Of a stretch of DNA of 64,000 bases, positions 1 through 9,444 are shown in pieces. Source of the DNA: Winogradskyella sp. PC-19. Lineage in GTDB: Bacteria > Bacteroidota > Bacteroidia > Flavobacteriales > Flavobacteriaceae. Every line of letters begins with the position of its first letter. Positions within the stretch are counted from its first letter, which is position 1. The translations under genes were made by a program, and so were the position numbers. The notes under the pieces were generated by a model. That model was not told the DNA's origin and made no database searches. It saw only the letters and a program-made list of their open reading frames with translations. The DNA lies in contig NZ_CP019332.1 in assembly GCF_002163855.1 (NCBI RefSeq), forward strand, positions 99,213-163,212, read 5' to 3'.

Positions 1-3000
1 GACGACGACAATATTTTGTGTTTGTGTAGATGTGTTCCCATTACCATCATCGAAAGTCCAAGTTACAGATGTAGTACCTTGAGTAGAACTTGTTAAGCTA
101 TCTGATGTTGTCCCAGTAATAGTACCACCACAGTTATCTGTAGCAGTAGGAGCACTACCAGAGATGGTCGCAGAACACTCACCAGTGGCATCAGACAGTG
201 CTGTCGCATCTGGTACAGGTGCTAAATTATCAACAACAGTAACAATAGCTGTGTCTGATGCAGAACCATTATCATCTGTTACGGTAAGAGTTACAGTATT
301 TGCTCCAATATTTGCACATGTAAATGCCGTGGTATCGGTATTAAAGCTCAGTGTTCCTGTACCTGTACTACCGTTATTTACTGCATCTTCTGCTATCGTT
401 GCATTACCAGTAGCATCTAAATTCACTGTTATATCTTGAGTTATTACTGAAGGACCAGCGGCAACATTAGATGAAAAATTTAAATTATCTATTGATATAT
501 CACTTGTAAAAGTGCCATCCGTAATTGCAACAAATCTTAATCTAATTATTTTACCATCGTAGTCGGATAAATCTGCGGATTGAGTTTTCCAAACAGCACC
601 ATTACTAGTCTGTTGTTCACCAATTAGAGGATTTTCCTGAGAAGTGTCTGTGTTTGGTACTACAATAAAAGGAGCACCGCCATCACTTACTTCTAATGAT
701 AAACTACCTGTTGAATTTAATCCAAACATATGATAATCAAAAGTGAAAGTACTATTTTCTCTTCCGGTCAAGTCAAAGCATGGCGAAGATAATATTGCGT
801 TTCTAACAGGAGTAATATTACCAGGGGCAGAGGCTTCAATATATAAATATCGTGAACCATTAGAGGCGTTATTTGGTCCAGTTCCACCAGAACCAGTTGT
901 TCCAGAATTATTTGTCCAATTTAAATCATCATCTGTGTTCTGAGTCCAATCTCCAGTAAATGTTGATGATGCAGTTTCAAAACTTTCAGAATAAGGATAG
1001 CTAGAAATTGTTTCGTCACAAAAAACTAAAGTATTGAACTTTACGGATTCAGAGAATGTTGAAACAGTACTATTACATCTTGTAGCCACCTGTAATTCAT
1101 ATTCTGTATTATTAATTAATCCCGATAGAGCCTGTGTTATATTATTTATATCAGTAATAACTGTCCAAGTCGAACTGCCTGTTTCTCGGTATCGTAAATC
1201 ATAAGTAGATCCTGAAATATTTGACCAAGAAGCATCAGCTGTTGTAAAACTGATATTATCTAATTGAATGTTCTTTGGGGGTAAAGCAGCATCGCAAGGG
1301 ACATCTAATTCTAGAATTCTAAAGTCGTCAAAATAAAAACCGCTAGGAGTAGAGGAATAGTTTTCTAAAACATTGCCATTATCACTTCTAAATCTAAATT
1401 GTATTCTAACATTTGATTGACCAAGTAGAAAAGAATTTGTTTCAGAATCAATAACTATTTCTTCCATTTTCCAATTGTCATACAAATCTCCATCGTATAT
1501 TAATCCAGAACTATTTGAGTCTTGTTGCGTATTGCCATTATTTGAATGATCTGTTGTTGCTGTTGTGGCTGCAGGTTTTGTGTATTTACCTTCTAAAGGC
1601 TGAAATGCACCATTGTTTATAGAAGCTAGCACCTCAACAAAATCATAATTTCTTTCAATATCCCATTTTGCAAAATATTGAATAAGATAATCTGGATTTG
1701 TATTAAAATTATAAGAGTTTTGAGTTGTAATGGTTCTTGTTGTACTATTAGGATAAGCATTATTGTTATTTCCGCCAACTTTAATTCCTCTTGTGCCAGA
1801 ATAAGCAGCTCCTGTTGCTGTAGCTGCAGTCCAAGTTCCAGAAGTGGTCCAGTTGCTTAATAAATCAGTATCAGGATTATCTTGAAAAAGTACAGTTGGT
1901 TTATATATTTTTTCGTAAGTCGCATCGTAAATGATAGCGCCTGTACTATTTGCTAACTCTACCTTGTATATTATACGTTCTTTAGGTTGTATGCTAGACG
2001 TTAAAGTTATTGAACTTGAAACTTCTGTTTGGTCTAATGAATTTAGGCCATTAATTGCTATAGTTGGTGTTGCTATAGATTGAATGTTTTGAATAGGTGT
2101 AATTGTCAATGTAAAATTCCCATCCGTTTGTCCAACTCTTTCTACACCAAACGTTAAGTCAGTTGTTAAGTTTGAGGCTGGTTGGCCACTTAGTAAGTTT
2201 GATGGTGTTAAGTCATGAAATTTTGCGTAGCGTCCACCATAATATGCATTCATTAGATTTATACGCATCATACGTTTTGCAATAGGAATTATATTGTTCC
2301 TAGTTGGCCAAAAACCTTGATTGGCACCATTGTTAGTAAACCCATTTCCTGAGGCTTCACTGCTTGCTCCATTTTCTGGAGTAGTAGCCAATATTCTCAT
2401 TGGTGTAGTACCTAGACCATTAGGGACAGCGCCATATGAGCCATTATCATCTTCAGCACCACCTAACATCCAATCATCTGCAATACCATTTGCAGGTGGA
2501 AATATTGTTGCACCAGATACATATCTATTGTATTTGGTCATGTCTTCGTGCCACTTTTGCATTTCATCTTCTCTACCAGAAACAAATGATGGATTACCTC
2601 CATATGGATGCGGAATGGAATTGGCAAAAGTGTGCTGCCAAACAGCTGTTTTAAAGTTTCTTGATTCTACAAACTCCACAATTATTTTTGTTTCAGGCTC
2701 AGAAGCTGCTGCGGGACCTCTATAACCAGAACTTGTCGGGCTAGGAGAAGAACCAGAACCAGCACTTCCCCAGAAGTAATCAAAATTTCTATTCAAATCT
2801 ACACCTCTGTTGTCAAGTGATGAAGAGTTTGCGTTTGGTCTTAAGTTTTTACGTTGCATACCACCACCAAAAGGTTGTGTTACTTCATTCCATTTTAATC
2901 CATCTGGATTTACTACTGGAATAAAATAAAGTTCGTTATTGTCCACTAATTCTTTTACAGCGGGATTGCAATCATAATTTTCAATTAAATACCACATAAA

Positions 3001-3849
3001 AAAGATGTTCCCTATCTGAGCACTTAACTCTCTTGAGTGAATCATCGAAGTATATAAAATTTGAGGTTTAGTTCCTTCTGCCGTACTAGATTCGTTACCA
3101 GTTATTCTAATATAATATATAGTTTGTGGGTCAAAACGTTGTGCTGTTGTTCCGACACCTATATAATCTTCAGGATTGCTTGCTGAGTTTTCAGGAAGCA
3201 TATCATCATATAAGGGATTAGGAATTGTAGTTAGAGGGTTACCCCATGTTTTCATATTTAAAGTTCCAGAGGCATCGGCTTTTTCTGAAACTATATTTAG
3301 TCCTTTACTTTGAGAATAAGCACGCATTTCGTCGAGTTCTGTTAAAACTTGTGATATTGTTAGAGCGCCACCCATAGGCACTTCCGCGGAAGAAGTCACA
3401 TCTGGAAAATTTAATGGTACATTCCAATCTTCTTCGGAAGCCCCAATATATTGCAGGTAATTATCAATGGTGTTTAATGCAACTGATGATCTCTGACTTA
3501 AGCCTTGACGGAATGCTAAAGTCTTAGCTCGCTCTGCTTGAAACTCTTGTTGTGCTCTAAATAAATCTTTAGTAGAGTTTTCTTGATAAAATTCATTTAA
3601 GTTATCTATAACGATTTGGTATGAGATATTATTTTCTCTTAATAGTTCAAGCTCTTCATTGCTAATGTCAATTGTAGATTCGTGATCATGATGTGTAGCA
3701 CCACACCTTAAATCAATTCCTAAGTCTGCCAGTCTATTTACATTTGCTTGGCTATGGCTATTAATTTTAATTCTCTTATGAGTTTGTGAATTTGCGGTTT
3801 GCGCTAAGGCAAAAAATGCCAATAGAACAATGAGGGTAATTCTTTTCAT
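1..3849 (-). CDS. Secreted M14 zinc carboxypeptidase with FN3/MAM-like repeats (3' end outside window)
   Basis: Open from an ATG at 3849 to the window edge, 1283 codons, incomplete at the C-terminus. Residues 1-22 are a Sec signal peptide (MKRITLIVLLAFFALAQ). The M14 metallocarboxypeptidase signature is visible: the zinc motif HSRE (H271, E274), then NPDG and a RGVDLNRNFD stretch, then a later conserved His in a WQHTFAN context. Downstream are MAM/jelly-roll-like blocks (ending FDDFRILE), a fibronectin III-like segment, and an HYR-like region (TATDNCGGTITGTTSD) running off the edge. Members of this type in Flavobacteriia usually end in a type IX secretion tail, which here would lie outside the window. 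It probably digests extracellular protein or peptide. It is host DNA just outside the island. Family assignment is firm; substrate is unknown. Confidence 0.88.
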   Translation of the reverse strand, partial: MKRITLIVLLAFFALAQTANSQTHKRIKINSHSQANVNRLADLGIDLRCGATHHDHESTIDISNEELELLRENNISYQIVIDNLNEFYQENSTKDLFRAQQEFQAERAKTLAFRQGLSQRSSVALNTIDNYLQYIGASEEDWNVPLNFPDVTSSAEVPMGGALTISQVLTELDEMRAYSQSKGLNIVSEKADASGTLNMKTWGNPLTTIPNPLYDDMLPENSASNPEDYIGVGTTAQRFDPQTIYYIRITGNESSTAEGTKPQILYTSMIHSRELSAQIGNIFFMWYLIENYDCNPAVKELVDNNELYFIPVVNPDGLKWNEVTQPFGGGMQRKNLRPNANSSSLDNRGVDLNRNFDYFWGSAGSGSSPSPTSSGYRGPAAASEPETKIIVEFVESRNFKTAVWQHTFANSIPHPYGGNPSFVSGREDEMQKWHEDMTKYNRYVSGATIFPPANGIADDWMLGGAEDDNGSYGAVPNGLGTTPMRILATTPENGASSEASGNGFTNNGANQGFWPTRNNIIPIAKRMMRINLMNAYYGGRYAKFHDLTPSNLLSGQPASNLTTDLTFGVERVGQTDGNFTLTITPIQNIQSIATPTIAINGLNSLDQTEVSSSITLTSSIQPKERIIYKVELANSTGAIIYDATYEKIYKPTVLFQDNPDTDLLSNWTTSGTWTAATATGAAYSGTRGIKVGGNNNNAYPNSTTRTITTQNSYNFNTNPDYLIQYFAKWDIERNYDFVEVLASINNGAFQPLEGKYTKPAATTATTDHSNNGNTQQDSNSSGLIYDGDLYDNWKMEEIVIDSETNSFLLGQSNVRIQFRFRSDNGNVLENYSSTPSGFYFDDFRILELDVPCDAALPPKNIQLDNISFTTADASWSNISGSTYDLRYRETGSSTWTVITDINNITQALSGLINNTEYELQVATRCNSTVSTFSESVKFNTLVFCDETISSYPYSESFETASSTFTGDWTQNTDDDLNWTNNSGTTGSGGTGPNNASNGSRYLYIEASAPGNITPVRNAILSSPCFDLTGRENSTFTFDYHMFGLNSTGSLSLEVSDGGAPFIVVPNTDTSQENPLIGEQQTSNGAVWKTQSADLSDYDGKIIRLRFVAITDGTFTSDISIDNLNFSSNVAAGPSVITQDITVNLDATGNATIAEDAVNNGSTGTGTLSFNTDTTAFTCANIGANTVTLTVTDDNGSASDTAIVTVVDNLAPVPDATALSDATGECSATISGSAPTATDNCGGTITGTTSDSLTSSTQGTTSVTWTFDDGNGNTSTQTQNIVVV

Positions 3850-4054
3850 TAGATTTGGGTTTAAATGAATTTGCGGCAAATATATAATAATATTTATAAA
3901 ATAATCGATAAAAAGCAAAAAAAATAGATAAAGTGTAAAATTTATATATTTTATATGTTTCAAGTCAATTTGAAAAATGATTTAAAAGAAATAATAATTT
4001 ATTTTTCTAGTGAATTAGTACGTTATGTAAATGTTTAAAAATAACCCATAAAAA

Positions 4055-4077
4055 AACCAGTACAATTTGTACTGGTT
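4055..4077 (-). terminator. Original terminator of the tRNA-Met gene, displaced by the island
   Basis: Inverted repeat AACCAGTACAA / TTGTACTGGTT, followed on the minus strand by a run of T. It lies 13 bases beyond the tRNA-Met 3' fragment at 4090-4133. In the uninterrupted chromosome it would have followed the complete tRNA gene, so it is best read as the ancestral tRNA terminator now stranded 35 kb away. Confidence 0.75.
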
Positions 4078-4089
4078 CTTATAAATATT

Positions 4090-4133
4090 AGTAGCGAGAA
4101 CGAGATTTGAACTCGTGACCTCCGGGTTATGAA
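4090..4133 (-). repeat. Distal attachment site: 44-bp copy of the tRNA-Met 3' half
   Basis: Identical over 44 bp to 39117-39160. It carries the anticodon loop, T arm and 3' acceptor strand of tRNA-Met but no 5' half, so it is not a gene. Identity stops immediately past the anticodon loop (4134 is c where 39161 is t). Same orientation as the intact tRNA, as expected for the far att site left by site-specific integration. Confidence 0.93.
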
Positions 4134-4194
4134 CTCGCGTTATGAACACAATTTCAATGAATTGAGGCGCTATTTCTTTCTTTTTTTATCTAAT

Positions 4195-4224
4195 ATGTTC
4201 TAAATCGTGTTCAGTTTTATGTTC
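4195..4224 (+). other. Candidate integrase arm sites, left end
   Basis: RTGTTC occurs at 4195, 4207 and 4219, exactly 12 bp apart, 62 bp inside the left att repeat, with an inverted copy (gaacac) at 4144. The stretch TGTTCTAAATCGTGTTCA recurs inside the integrase gene at the opposite end (39006-39024), where another 12-bp-spaced triplet lies. Arm-type integrase binding sites are the simplest explanation. Confidence 0.6.
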
Positions 4225-4268
4225 ACATGATTGTAATGCAAAAGTAACATTTTTTAATTATTGATTTA

Positions 4269-4640
4269 TCAATGTTGATAACAACGTCCACTCGAATTTT
4301 TTGTTTTCCGTTTGCAGCGTTTTCCAGATTTAGTTTTACCAGTACATTGACTAGCGACTGCTTTTTTTGAAGTTGTTGTTCTCTTTTCTTTCTTTGAAGT
4401 TAAAGACGTTGCATTTGATTTCTTTTTTGTATTGCTTACTGTTGGTTTACATACTTTACAAGCCAAGTATCCTAATGCTTTGGCTCTGTCTAATTTGATT
4501 TCTTTTTTAGAATACTTAAGATAACGGCAATTACTTTTATGGTATTTCTCGCCAGTTTTAGTGGTATAAACAGTTTGTGCAGATATACAATAACCAAAGG
4601 ATAATGTTATGAAAAGTATGATGATTTTTAGCGACTTCAT
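4269..4640 (-). CDS. Small secreted cysteine-rich protein
   Basis: 123 aa with a signal peptide (ends about residue 21, GYCISAQ). The N-terminal half has a VYTTKTGEKYHKSNCRYLKY...CKVC pattern seen in small proteins linked to secreted nucleases (Ada-like metal-binding fold, inferred). A Lys/Thr/Ser-rich linker leads to a C-terminal CTGKTKSGKRCKRKT...GRCYQH motif with paired Cys and a final His, a likely small metal-binding module. Its start overlaps the thermonuclease stop by 4 bases, so the two are translationally coupled. It may bind nucleic acid or assist the nuclease. Family not recognised with confidence. Confidence 0.75.
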   Translation of the reverse strand: MKSLKIIILFITLSFGYCISAQTVYTTKTGEKYHKSNCRYLKYSKKEIKLDRAKALGYLACKVCKPTVSNTKKKSNATSLTSKKEKRTTTSKKAVASQCTGKTKSGKRCKRKTKNSSGRCYQH

Positions 4641-5137
4641 TCTTTAGATTTTTTCTTTTTCTTGTCTCGCCATTCCCAAGGAGCCATAGCATTTTTATCT
4701 TGCCAAAGTCCTATTTTGTTCCTTCTGGCATTATCCTCTAAGTCTTGTAAAATAGAATCCTTAGAATATTTTCTGTAATGCCATGCTAGACCATTTTTCA
4801 CAAGCTCATGGCATAAACTTAGAGAATCATCATATATGACATTACTGATATAGCGTCTATATCTATCCTTTTTTAGTACGTTTAACTTTACAGTTTTACT
4901 AAAGATGGCTTTAGATACAAATTGTTTAGCAATATTAGAAAATGGTTGTTTACGTTCTGGGCAATCTATATTGGCTAATCTTACTTTTATAAGCGTAGAA
5001 TCTTTGGTCAGTAGTTTAAACGTATCACCATCTGTTATAGCAACTACTTTGCCTGTAATAGTTTGCTTTTTTACAACCGCTTTGTCCTTTTTTGTGGTAA
5101 CAAAAAGAAGTAGAAGAATGATTAGGAGTTTTTGCAT
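4637..5137 (-). CDS. Secreted thermonuclease-like (SNase) protein
   Basis: 166 aa. An N-terminal hydrophobic segment (LLIILLLLFVTT) serves as signal or anchor. The staphylococcal nuclease fold is recognised from VVAITDGDTFKLL, then RLANIDCPERKQPF (catalytic Arg, Asp and Glu region) and KKDRYRRYI (second Arg), with LVKNGLAWHY and NKIGLW later in the fold. It should cleave DNA/RNA in the periplasm or outside the cell, Ca2+-dependent if like the family. Overlaps both neighbours by 1-4 bases in a seven-gene operon, which suggests a joint role with the membrane proteins upstream rather than plain nutrient scavenging. Confidence 0.85.
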   Translation of the reverse strand: MQKLLIILLLLFVTTKKDKAVVKKQTITGKVVAITDGDTFKLLTKDSTLIKVRLANIDCPERKQPFSNIAKQFVSKAIFSKTVKLNVLKKDRYRRYISNVIYDDSLSLCHELVKNGLAWHYRKYSKDSILQDLEDNARRNKIGLWQDKNAMAPWEWRDKKKKKSKE

Positions 5138-5658
5138 TAGTATAAAAGGTTAGGCATTTCTGGGTATGGAACAAAGCTGTCTAATATCATTTGCAGATTA
5201 TCTTTTAATAAGAAGCTACAAGAAATTAAAACAGTAACAACCAAAATACTGATCCCTAAATTATTGTTTTTAATCTCTTCGTAAATGTTTATTCCTTTTA
5301 AATAGCGTTTTGTGATTGCTATTACTATTGTGCAAATTACCAATGCCAGAACTAAGGCTATTATTAAAAGTATTGAAATATGTTTTGCAGACTCAATGGT
5401 ATATTGCCACGAATTTAAACTGCTACCTAATAGTTTTAAGGTTGAAATTACAGGTGTAACTAAAACTGATATAATGTAAAAAACAGAGAAAACTATTCCG
5501 CCAGTAAAAATACCAAAAGCAGTATTGTAATTTTCAATATTATGTTTTTTGGCTATAAATCGTTTAATGAACCAAAGTGTTATAATCAATGCTATAATTG
5601 ACAATAAAAGAAAAATACCAAAATGTATTAATCCTGTTTTAAATAGTTGCTGCTCCAT
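5137..5658 (-). CDS. Four-helix integral membrane protein
   Basis: 173 aa with four predicted membrane helices (about residues 10-30, 48-70, 92-118 and 135-152). Arrangement and length recall the DUF350 family found in envelope-stress membrane modules, but no diagnostic motif is seen, so this is only a suggestion. It sits 2 bp after the transglutaminase-like gene and overlaps the nuclease start by one base, placing it firmly in the operon. Function unknown; partner of the membrane proteins in this unit. Confidence 0.7.
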   Translation of the reverse strand: MEQQLFKTGLIHFGIFLLLSIIALIITLWFIKRFIAKKHNIENYNTAFGIFTGGIVFSVFYIISVLVTPVISTLKLLGSSLNSWQYTIESAKHISILLIIALVLALVICTIVIAITKRYLKGINIYEEIKNNNLGISILVVTVLISCSFLLKDNLQMILDSFVPYPEMPNLLY

Positions 5659-5660
5659 AA

Positions 5661-7256
5661 TTAATTATTGTTAGTTATTAAATGTACGCTCCATAAATCC
5701 ATATTAGAAATTTCTGGATTTAAAACACCAGGCTCAAAACCTTTTGCTGTGGTTTCCCATGTGTAATAACGTTTTCCTTTTATACTTTTATAAATACCAT
5801 TGTATGGCAAATTTATTGCTAAAATTGAATGTTGATAGGGTAAACTCCCTAAAACTGCAACGTCGTACCCAAATTTTGAAAGTATGGTAAACAATAAAAC
5901 TGTACGTGTGTCGCAATCACCTTTTAAATTAGCAACAAATTCTACTGGTGCTTGTACACCATATTTAACATCGCCAATACAACATTCTTGGCATTTATAT
6001 AATTGTTGTTTAATAGAGTTATCCTCGTATAAATTACTTTTACATTGTTCTTGTAAAACTAAGGCATAAGGAATGTCTTGAATGCAAGACACAACCATTT
6101 CTGCAAATTGCGTTTTATTAAGTTGATTTTTACGACTAATGCTATCAAAGGTTTTGATTACATATTCTAATTTATTCTTATCGTTATTAATTAAGGAATG
6201 GTATAATTGTGTCCATTGATAATCGTCATACAAGCGATAATTTGTTAAATTTCTATGTTGAAATGACGCATTAAAATCTGAAGATAACACACTTAAATTA
6301 CCTCTATAAATATTTTGATTATAATCTCGCCAAACACGTTGATGACTAATTATTGACACACTATCTGTGAGCTTAGTTTGGGTTGTTGTTTCTTCTTTAA
6401 CAAATTCTGTTTGATCTGGGATAATGTTGCCGGTTGAACGCGTCGAAGATTTTGTTACTACCGAATAAATGCCTGAAAGTATTGATATGGCAAACATAAA
6501 TATCAGGAAATTAAAAAATAGTCTTAACAGCCACCCAATAATATTGATGATGCCATTTGCTAAAACAGAAACATAAGAGAATAGAAAATAAATTACTGTA
6601 ATAACTGCTAGTAAAATTAGTCCAGGCAAACCTATTGCCGCAATAAAAGCAATACCCAATCCTATGATTATAAACCAACCAAAAATTTCAGAAAAATCAA
6701 CACCTGACGGTATTCTTGTTCTGCCTTGGCTATCTTTTGGTTTTGTTGTATCTGGCTTATCAATTTCAATAGGTCTATATGGTTTACACTTGCATAGACT
6801 TGGTATTTTGTAGCACCAATCACAAACTTTAATTTCAGTTTCAAATTCTTTATCTCTAGTATCAATTAAATAGCCATAAACTTTACAAGAAAAAGTGCCA
6901 AAAGTTTGGTTGTCTTCTTTGACCACATCTTCAATATCGATGAATTGTACCTTTGGAGCATTGATTTTTAACCGAAAACCATCAAAATTATTTATTTGTT
7001 CATCGGTTATGGAGGTAACATTTTCAAACTGTTGCTGTAAAAAATGAGTTTCAGAATCGATGTCTTCATAATCCGATTCCGAAATAATTTCAGTATTTCT
7101 TATTTCGCCTTCATAGATATTGATATTGTAATAGCGTTCATTCTTAAAAAGTACTTTTTTACTGTCGAAATCACCGTAGTATTTCCCAACAAAATTGCCT
7201 TTAATATACGTTTTTCGTTCAACTGGTTTTATGACTTTAACTATCTTGGTTGCCAT
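5661..7256 (-). CDS. Membrane-anchored transglutaminase-like cysteine protein
   Basis: 531 aa. Residues 1-170 are soluble, with a CDWC...CKC cysteine cluster (possible zinc site). A long hydrophobic stretch at about 190-275 holds two or three membrane helices. The C-terminal domain has KGDCDTRTVLLFTIL with C448, then QHS with H476, then TWETT with E501. That Cys-His-acid order is the transglutaminase/papain-like triad, so this is probably a peptidase or transamidase acting on the envelope or on a partner protein. It overlaps the upstream DUF4407 gene by 20 bp. The triad assignment is mine from spacing and context; the substrate is unknown. Confidence 0.72.
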   Translation of the reverse strand: MATKIVKVIKPVERKTYIKGNFVGKYYGDFDSKKVLFKNERYYNINIYEGEIRNTEIISESDYEDIDSETHFLQQQFENVTSITDEQINNFDGFRLKINAPKVQFIDIEDVVKEDNQTFGTFSCKVYGYLIDTRDKEFETEIKVCDWCYKIPSLCKCKPYRPIEIDKPDTTKPKDSQGRTRIPSGVDFSEIFGWFIIIGLGIAFIAAIGLPGLILLAVITVIYFLFSYVSVLANGIINIIGWLLRLFFNFLIFMFAISILSGIYSVVTKSSTRSTGNIIPDQTEFVKEETTTQTKLTDSVSIISHQRVWRDYNQNIYRGNLSVLSSDFNASFQHRNLTNYRLYDDYQWTQLYHSLINNDKNKLEYVIKTFDSISRKNQLNKTQFAEMVVSCIQDIPYALVLQEQCKSNLYEDNSIKQQLYKCQECCIGDVKYGVQAPVEFVANLKGDCDTRTVLLFTILSKFGYDVAVLGSLPYQHSILAINLPYNGIYKSIKGKRYYTWETTAKGFEPGVLNPEISNMDLWSVHLITNNN

Positions 7257-8220
7257 ATAGATGTTTAATGAAATCGGTTTCTTTACCTATGTTACGATTG
7301 TCTTCAATTTTGACGGTATTAAAAGGCGGATTTTTATAATGCTCTATAACTTCAATTGCTCTACCTATAGATTTTTTGAAAATTAGAGGATAATGTTTTT
7401 TAAAAAAACTGTACTCATCTTCAATAATTTTATTTTGAATATTAAGCCGTTTTCTGTTATATATTCCTGAAGGCGTTACAGAAAACTTTAGAACAAAAGG
7501 CGTTAAGAATAATGAGACCAAAATGAGAGTTATCAGCCACATTTGTGGATGTTTAGAATTAACAAAAATGAGTCCTTTTATAAAATAAGGCGACGCATTT
7601 AGCAATTGCTCTGTTTCTTTTATTTGCTGCGTTTTATCCGCCTTTAAAAATTCAATTTTATCTGTAAGACTTTTTTCTTTAGTTTGATAATTGACCAAAC
7701 GTTGTGTTTCAATTTTTACCCTAAAATCCTTAAGTGCTTTTTCTGTATTGGTTATTTCAGTTTCAAAATAAGTTGCTGTTTTATTAAGTGCTTTTTCAAT
7801 TTTTTGCTGTTTTGCATCTTCAATTCCTTTTGAAAAAACAGTATCAAAAATGATAAGTTCTAATGGTTTTATAACCGTTAAACCTATAAGCATAATAAAT
7901 ACAAGCCTAATGCCTAAGGACACAAAATACCCGAAGCTATACTTTAATTTTTGAGAAGAAAGCGTAATAATATTTAGTCTATAAATATTAATAATTACCA
8001 TAGTAAACACTAAGCCAATTATCCAAGAAAACACGGGTATTTTAAATAGCTTATTAAATGTGTAATGGTAAGATATAACGCTTAGTAAAAAGAGCACACA
8101 AATAATAATACCACTACATAAAAACCTGCTTTTGAGTTTGGCGTTGGTGTTATTAAGGACCTGTGCTTCTTCGCCAGATACCTTCCAAAAAAAATGATAT
8201 AGTTGGTTGCTATCCTGCAT
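7237..8220 (-). CDS. DUF4407 membrane protein (second copy)
   Basis: 327 aa. DUF4407 hallmarks: an N-terminal FFWKVSGEEAQVL, paired helices near residues 34-75, a FVMLIGLTVIKPLELIIFD-like third helix, then a long helical region (about 130-200) rich in Lys/Glu/Gln, and a last helix near 225-245. Shorter and more diverged than the neighbouring copy at 8221-9444, one base away, so it arose by tandem duplication and then specialised. Likely forms a membrane complex with its paralogue. DUF4407 has no established function. Confidence 0.82.
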   Translation of the reverse strand: MQDSNQLYHFFWKVSGEEAQVLNNTNAKLKSRFLCSGIIICVLFLLSVISYHYTFNKLFKIPVFSWIIGLVFTMVIINIYRLNIITLSSQKLKYSFGYFVSLGIRLVFIMLIGLTVIKPLELIIFDTVFSKGIEDAKQQKIEKALNKTATYFETEITNTEKALKDFRVKIETQRLVNYQTKEKSLTDKIEFLKADKTQQIKETEQLLNASPYFIKGLIFVNSKHPQMWLITLILVSLFLTPFVLKFSVTPSGIYNRKRLNIQNKIIEDEYSFFKKHYPLIFKKSIGRAIEVIEHYKNPPFNTVKIEDNRNIGKETDFIKHLYGNQDS

Positions 8221-9444
8221 TTAGGCTTCTGAGATGTAATCTTCTACATTTTGGTCTATGTTCTGTTTCTCTTTTTCTTTCCACTTTTCAATAATGTAAT
8301 CACTAAGCTCTGTTTGCGCTTTAATCAGCATCATTTTTTCATCTACTTTTTTCTTTGCTTGGTGGTTAATAATAAGATTACGCTCTTGCCCTTTTTTATC
8401 TTTGTAATAATCGTACTTTATCTGTATGCCTTGGTCGGCCTTTAGTAGCTCATTAACGTTGTCCGACATATAATCGTAAGGGCTTTTTATAAGCATCATT
8501 TTAAAGAAAATCGGTGTTAGCTCAATAACTATAAACAATAGGGTTATAAAAAAAGTGATCCAAAAACCAGCGACTTCGTGTGCTAAGTGAATACGTTCTA
8601 AAAGACCGTCGAGACCACCAGCGACTTCTTTATTCTTTGCGAGTTCGGAATCTAATTCTGTTTGTAGTTTCAGCTTTTCTGAGTTTAACCGTGTGAGTTC
8701 GCTTTTATTCGTTTCATCAAAATCATCTAACTCTAATTCTAATTTATCTATTTGACTTTTCAGTGCTTTCGATAATGGTCCATTACCAGGCGTTGTTCCT
8801 GGTACCTTACCGTTTAACTGGTCACTATAATCTTGTTCTGCTTTTTTTATTCTTTCGATTAAATCAACTCTTTTAATTTCAATCTTTTTTAATCCCTTTT
8901 CAATTTCTAGAAATCTACCATCATAATTAGCTGTTGTAGCCTCTTCATATTCTTTTTGTTTTTCTAATTGCGTCTGATGCAACTCGGCATCAATCTCAGA
9001 TTTAAACATCCTAATTTCCATAGGTTTAGAAATAGTTATAGCTATAACCAAACCCATAATAATACGTGGTATTGAGCCAGTAAATTCTTTCCAAGTTATT
9101 GCTTCTGTACCATCGCCTTTTCCTGTTGCTGCTACGATAAAGCGGTCTATATTAAAGATAATTAAGCCCCAAATAACCCCAAATATACAAGCCATTAAAG
9201 CCGTTGGTATATGCGTAGCATCATCTAAGGCAGAACCTTTGGGCTCAAAAATGGTGTAAACAGCGTAACCACCTGCCAAAGCTGCCATAAATCCTGTGGC
9301 TACAACAATACCACCTAAACAGGCGTATTTTACTTGGTCGTTGTAGGTGCTTCGTTTTAAGATGTAGGCGTCTGAACCAGCTGCTTTCCATAGCCATTGC
9401 ATTACTTTTCCTGGCTTTGGACTGTGGTAATAATCTCTATTCAT
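8221..9444 (-). CDS. DUF4407 membrane protein
   Basis: 407 aa. Clear DUF4407: MQWLWKAAGSDAYILK, a Gly/Ala-rich helix pair, then WGLIIFNIDRFIVAATGKGD and ISKPMEIRMFKSEID, the most conserved blocks of the family. Residues about 155-270 form a long charged coiled coil. A final helix (about 290-315) precedes a charged tail. Starts within the last codons of the 201-aa gene (8-bp overlap). Probably spans the inner membrane with the coiled coil exposed to one side. Biological role undescribed; the operon links it to a transglutaminase-like protein and a nuclease. Confidence 0.88.
   Translation of the reverse strand: MNRDYYHSPKPGKVMQWLWKAAGSDAYILKRSTYNDQVKYACLGGIVVATGFMAALAGGYAVYTIFEPKGSALDDATHIPTALMACIFGVIWGLIIFNIDRFIVAATGKGDGTEAITWKEFTGSIPRIIMGLVIAITISKPMEIRMFKSEIDAELHQTQLEKQKEYEEATTANYDGRFLEIEKGLKKIEIKRVDLIERIKKAEQDYSDQLNGKVPGTTPGNGPLSKALKSQIDKLELELDDFDETNKSELTRLNSEKLKLQTELDSELAKNKEVAGGLDGLLERIHLAHEVAGFWITFFITLLFIVIELTPIFFKMMLIKSPYDYMSDNVNELLKADQGIQIKYDYYKDKKGQERNLIINHQAKKKVDEKMMLIKAQTELSDYIIEKWKEKEKQNIDQNVEDYISEA

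Noticed and set aside
164-2725. Plus-strand reading frames across 164-2725
   Set aside because: They are antisense to the long M14 carboxypeptidase frame and have Ser/Pro/Val-rich shadow composition.
4090-4133. A second tRNA-Met gene
   Set aside because: Only the 3' half is present, with no D arm or 5' acceptor strand; it is the distal att copy.
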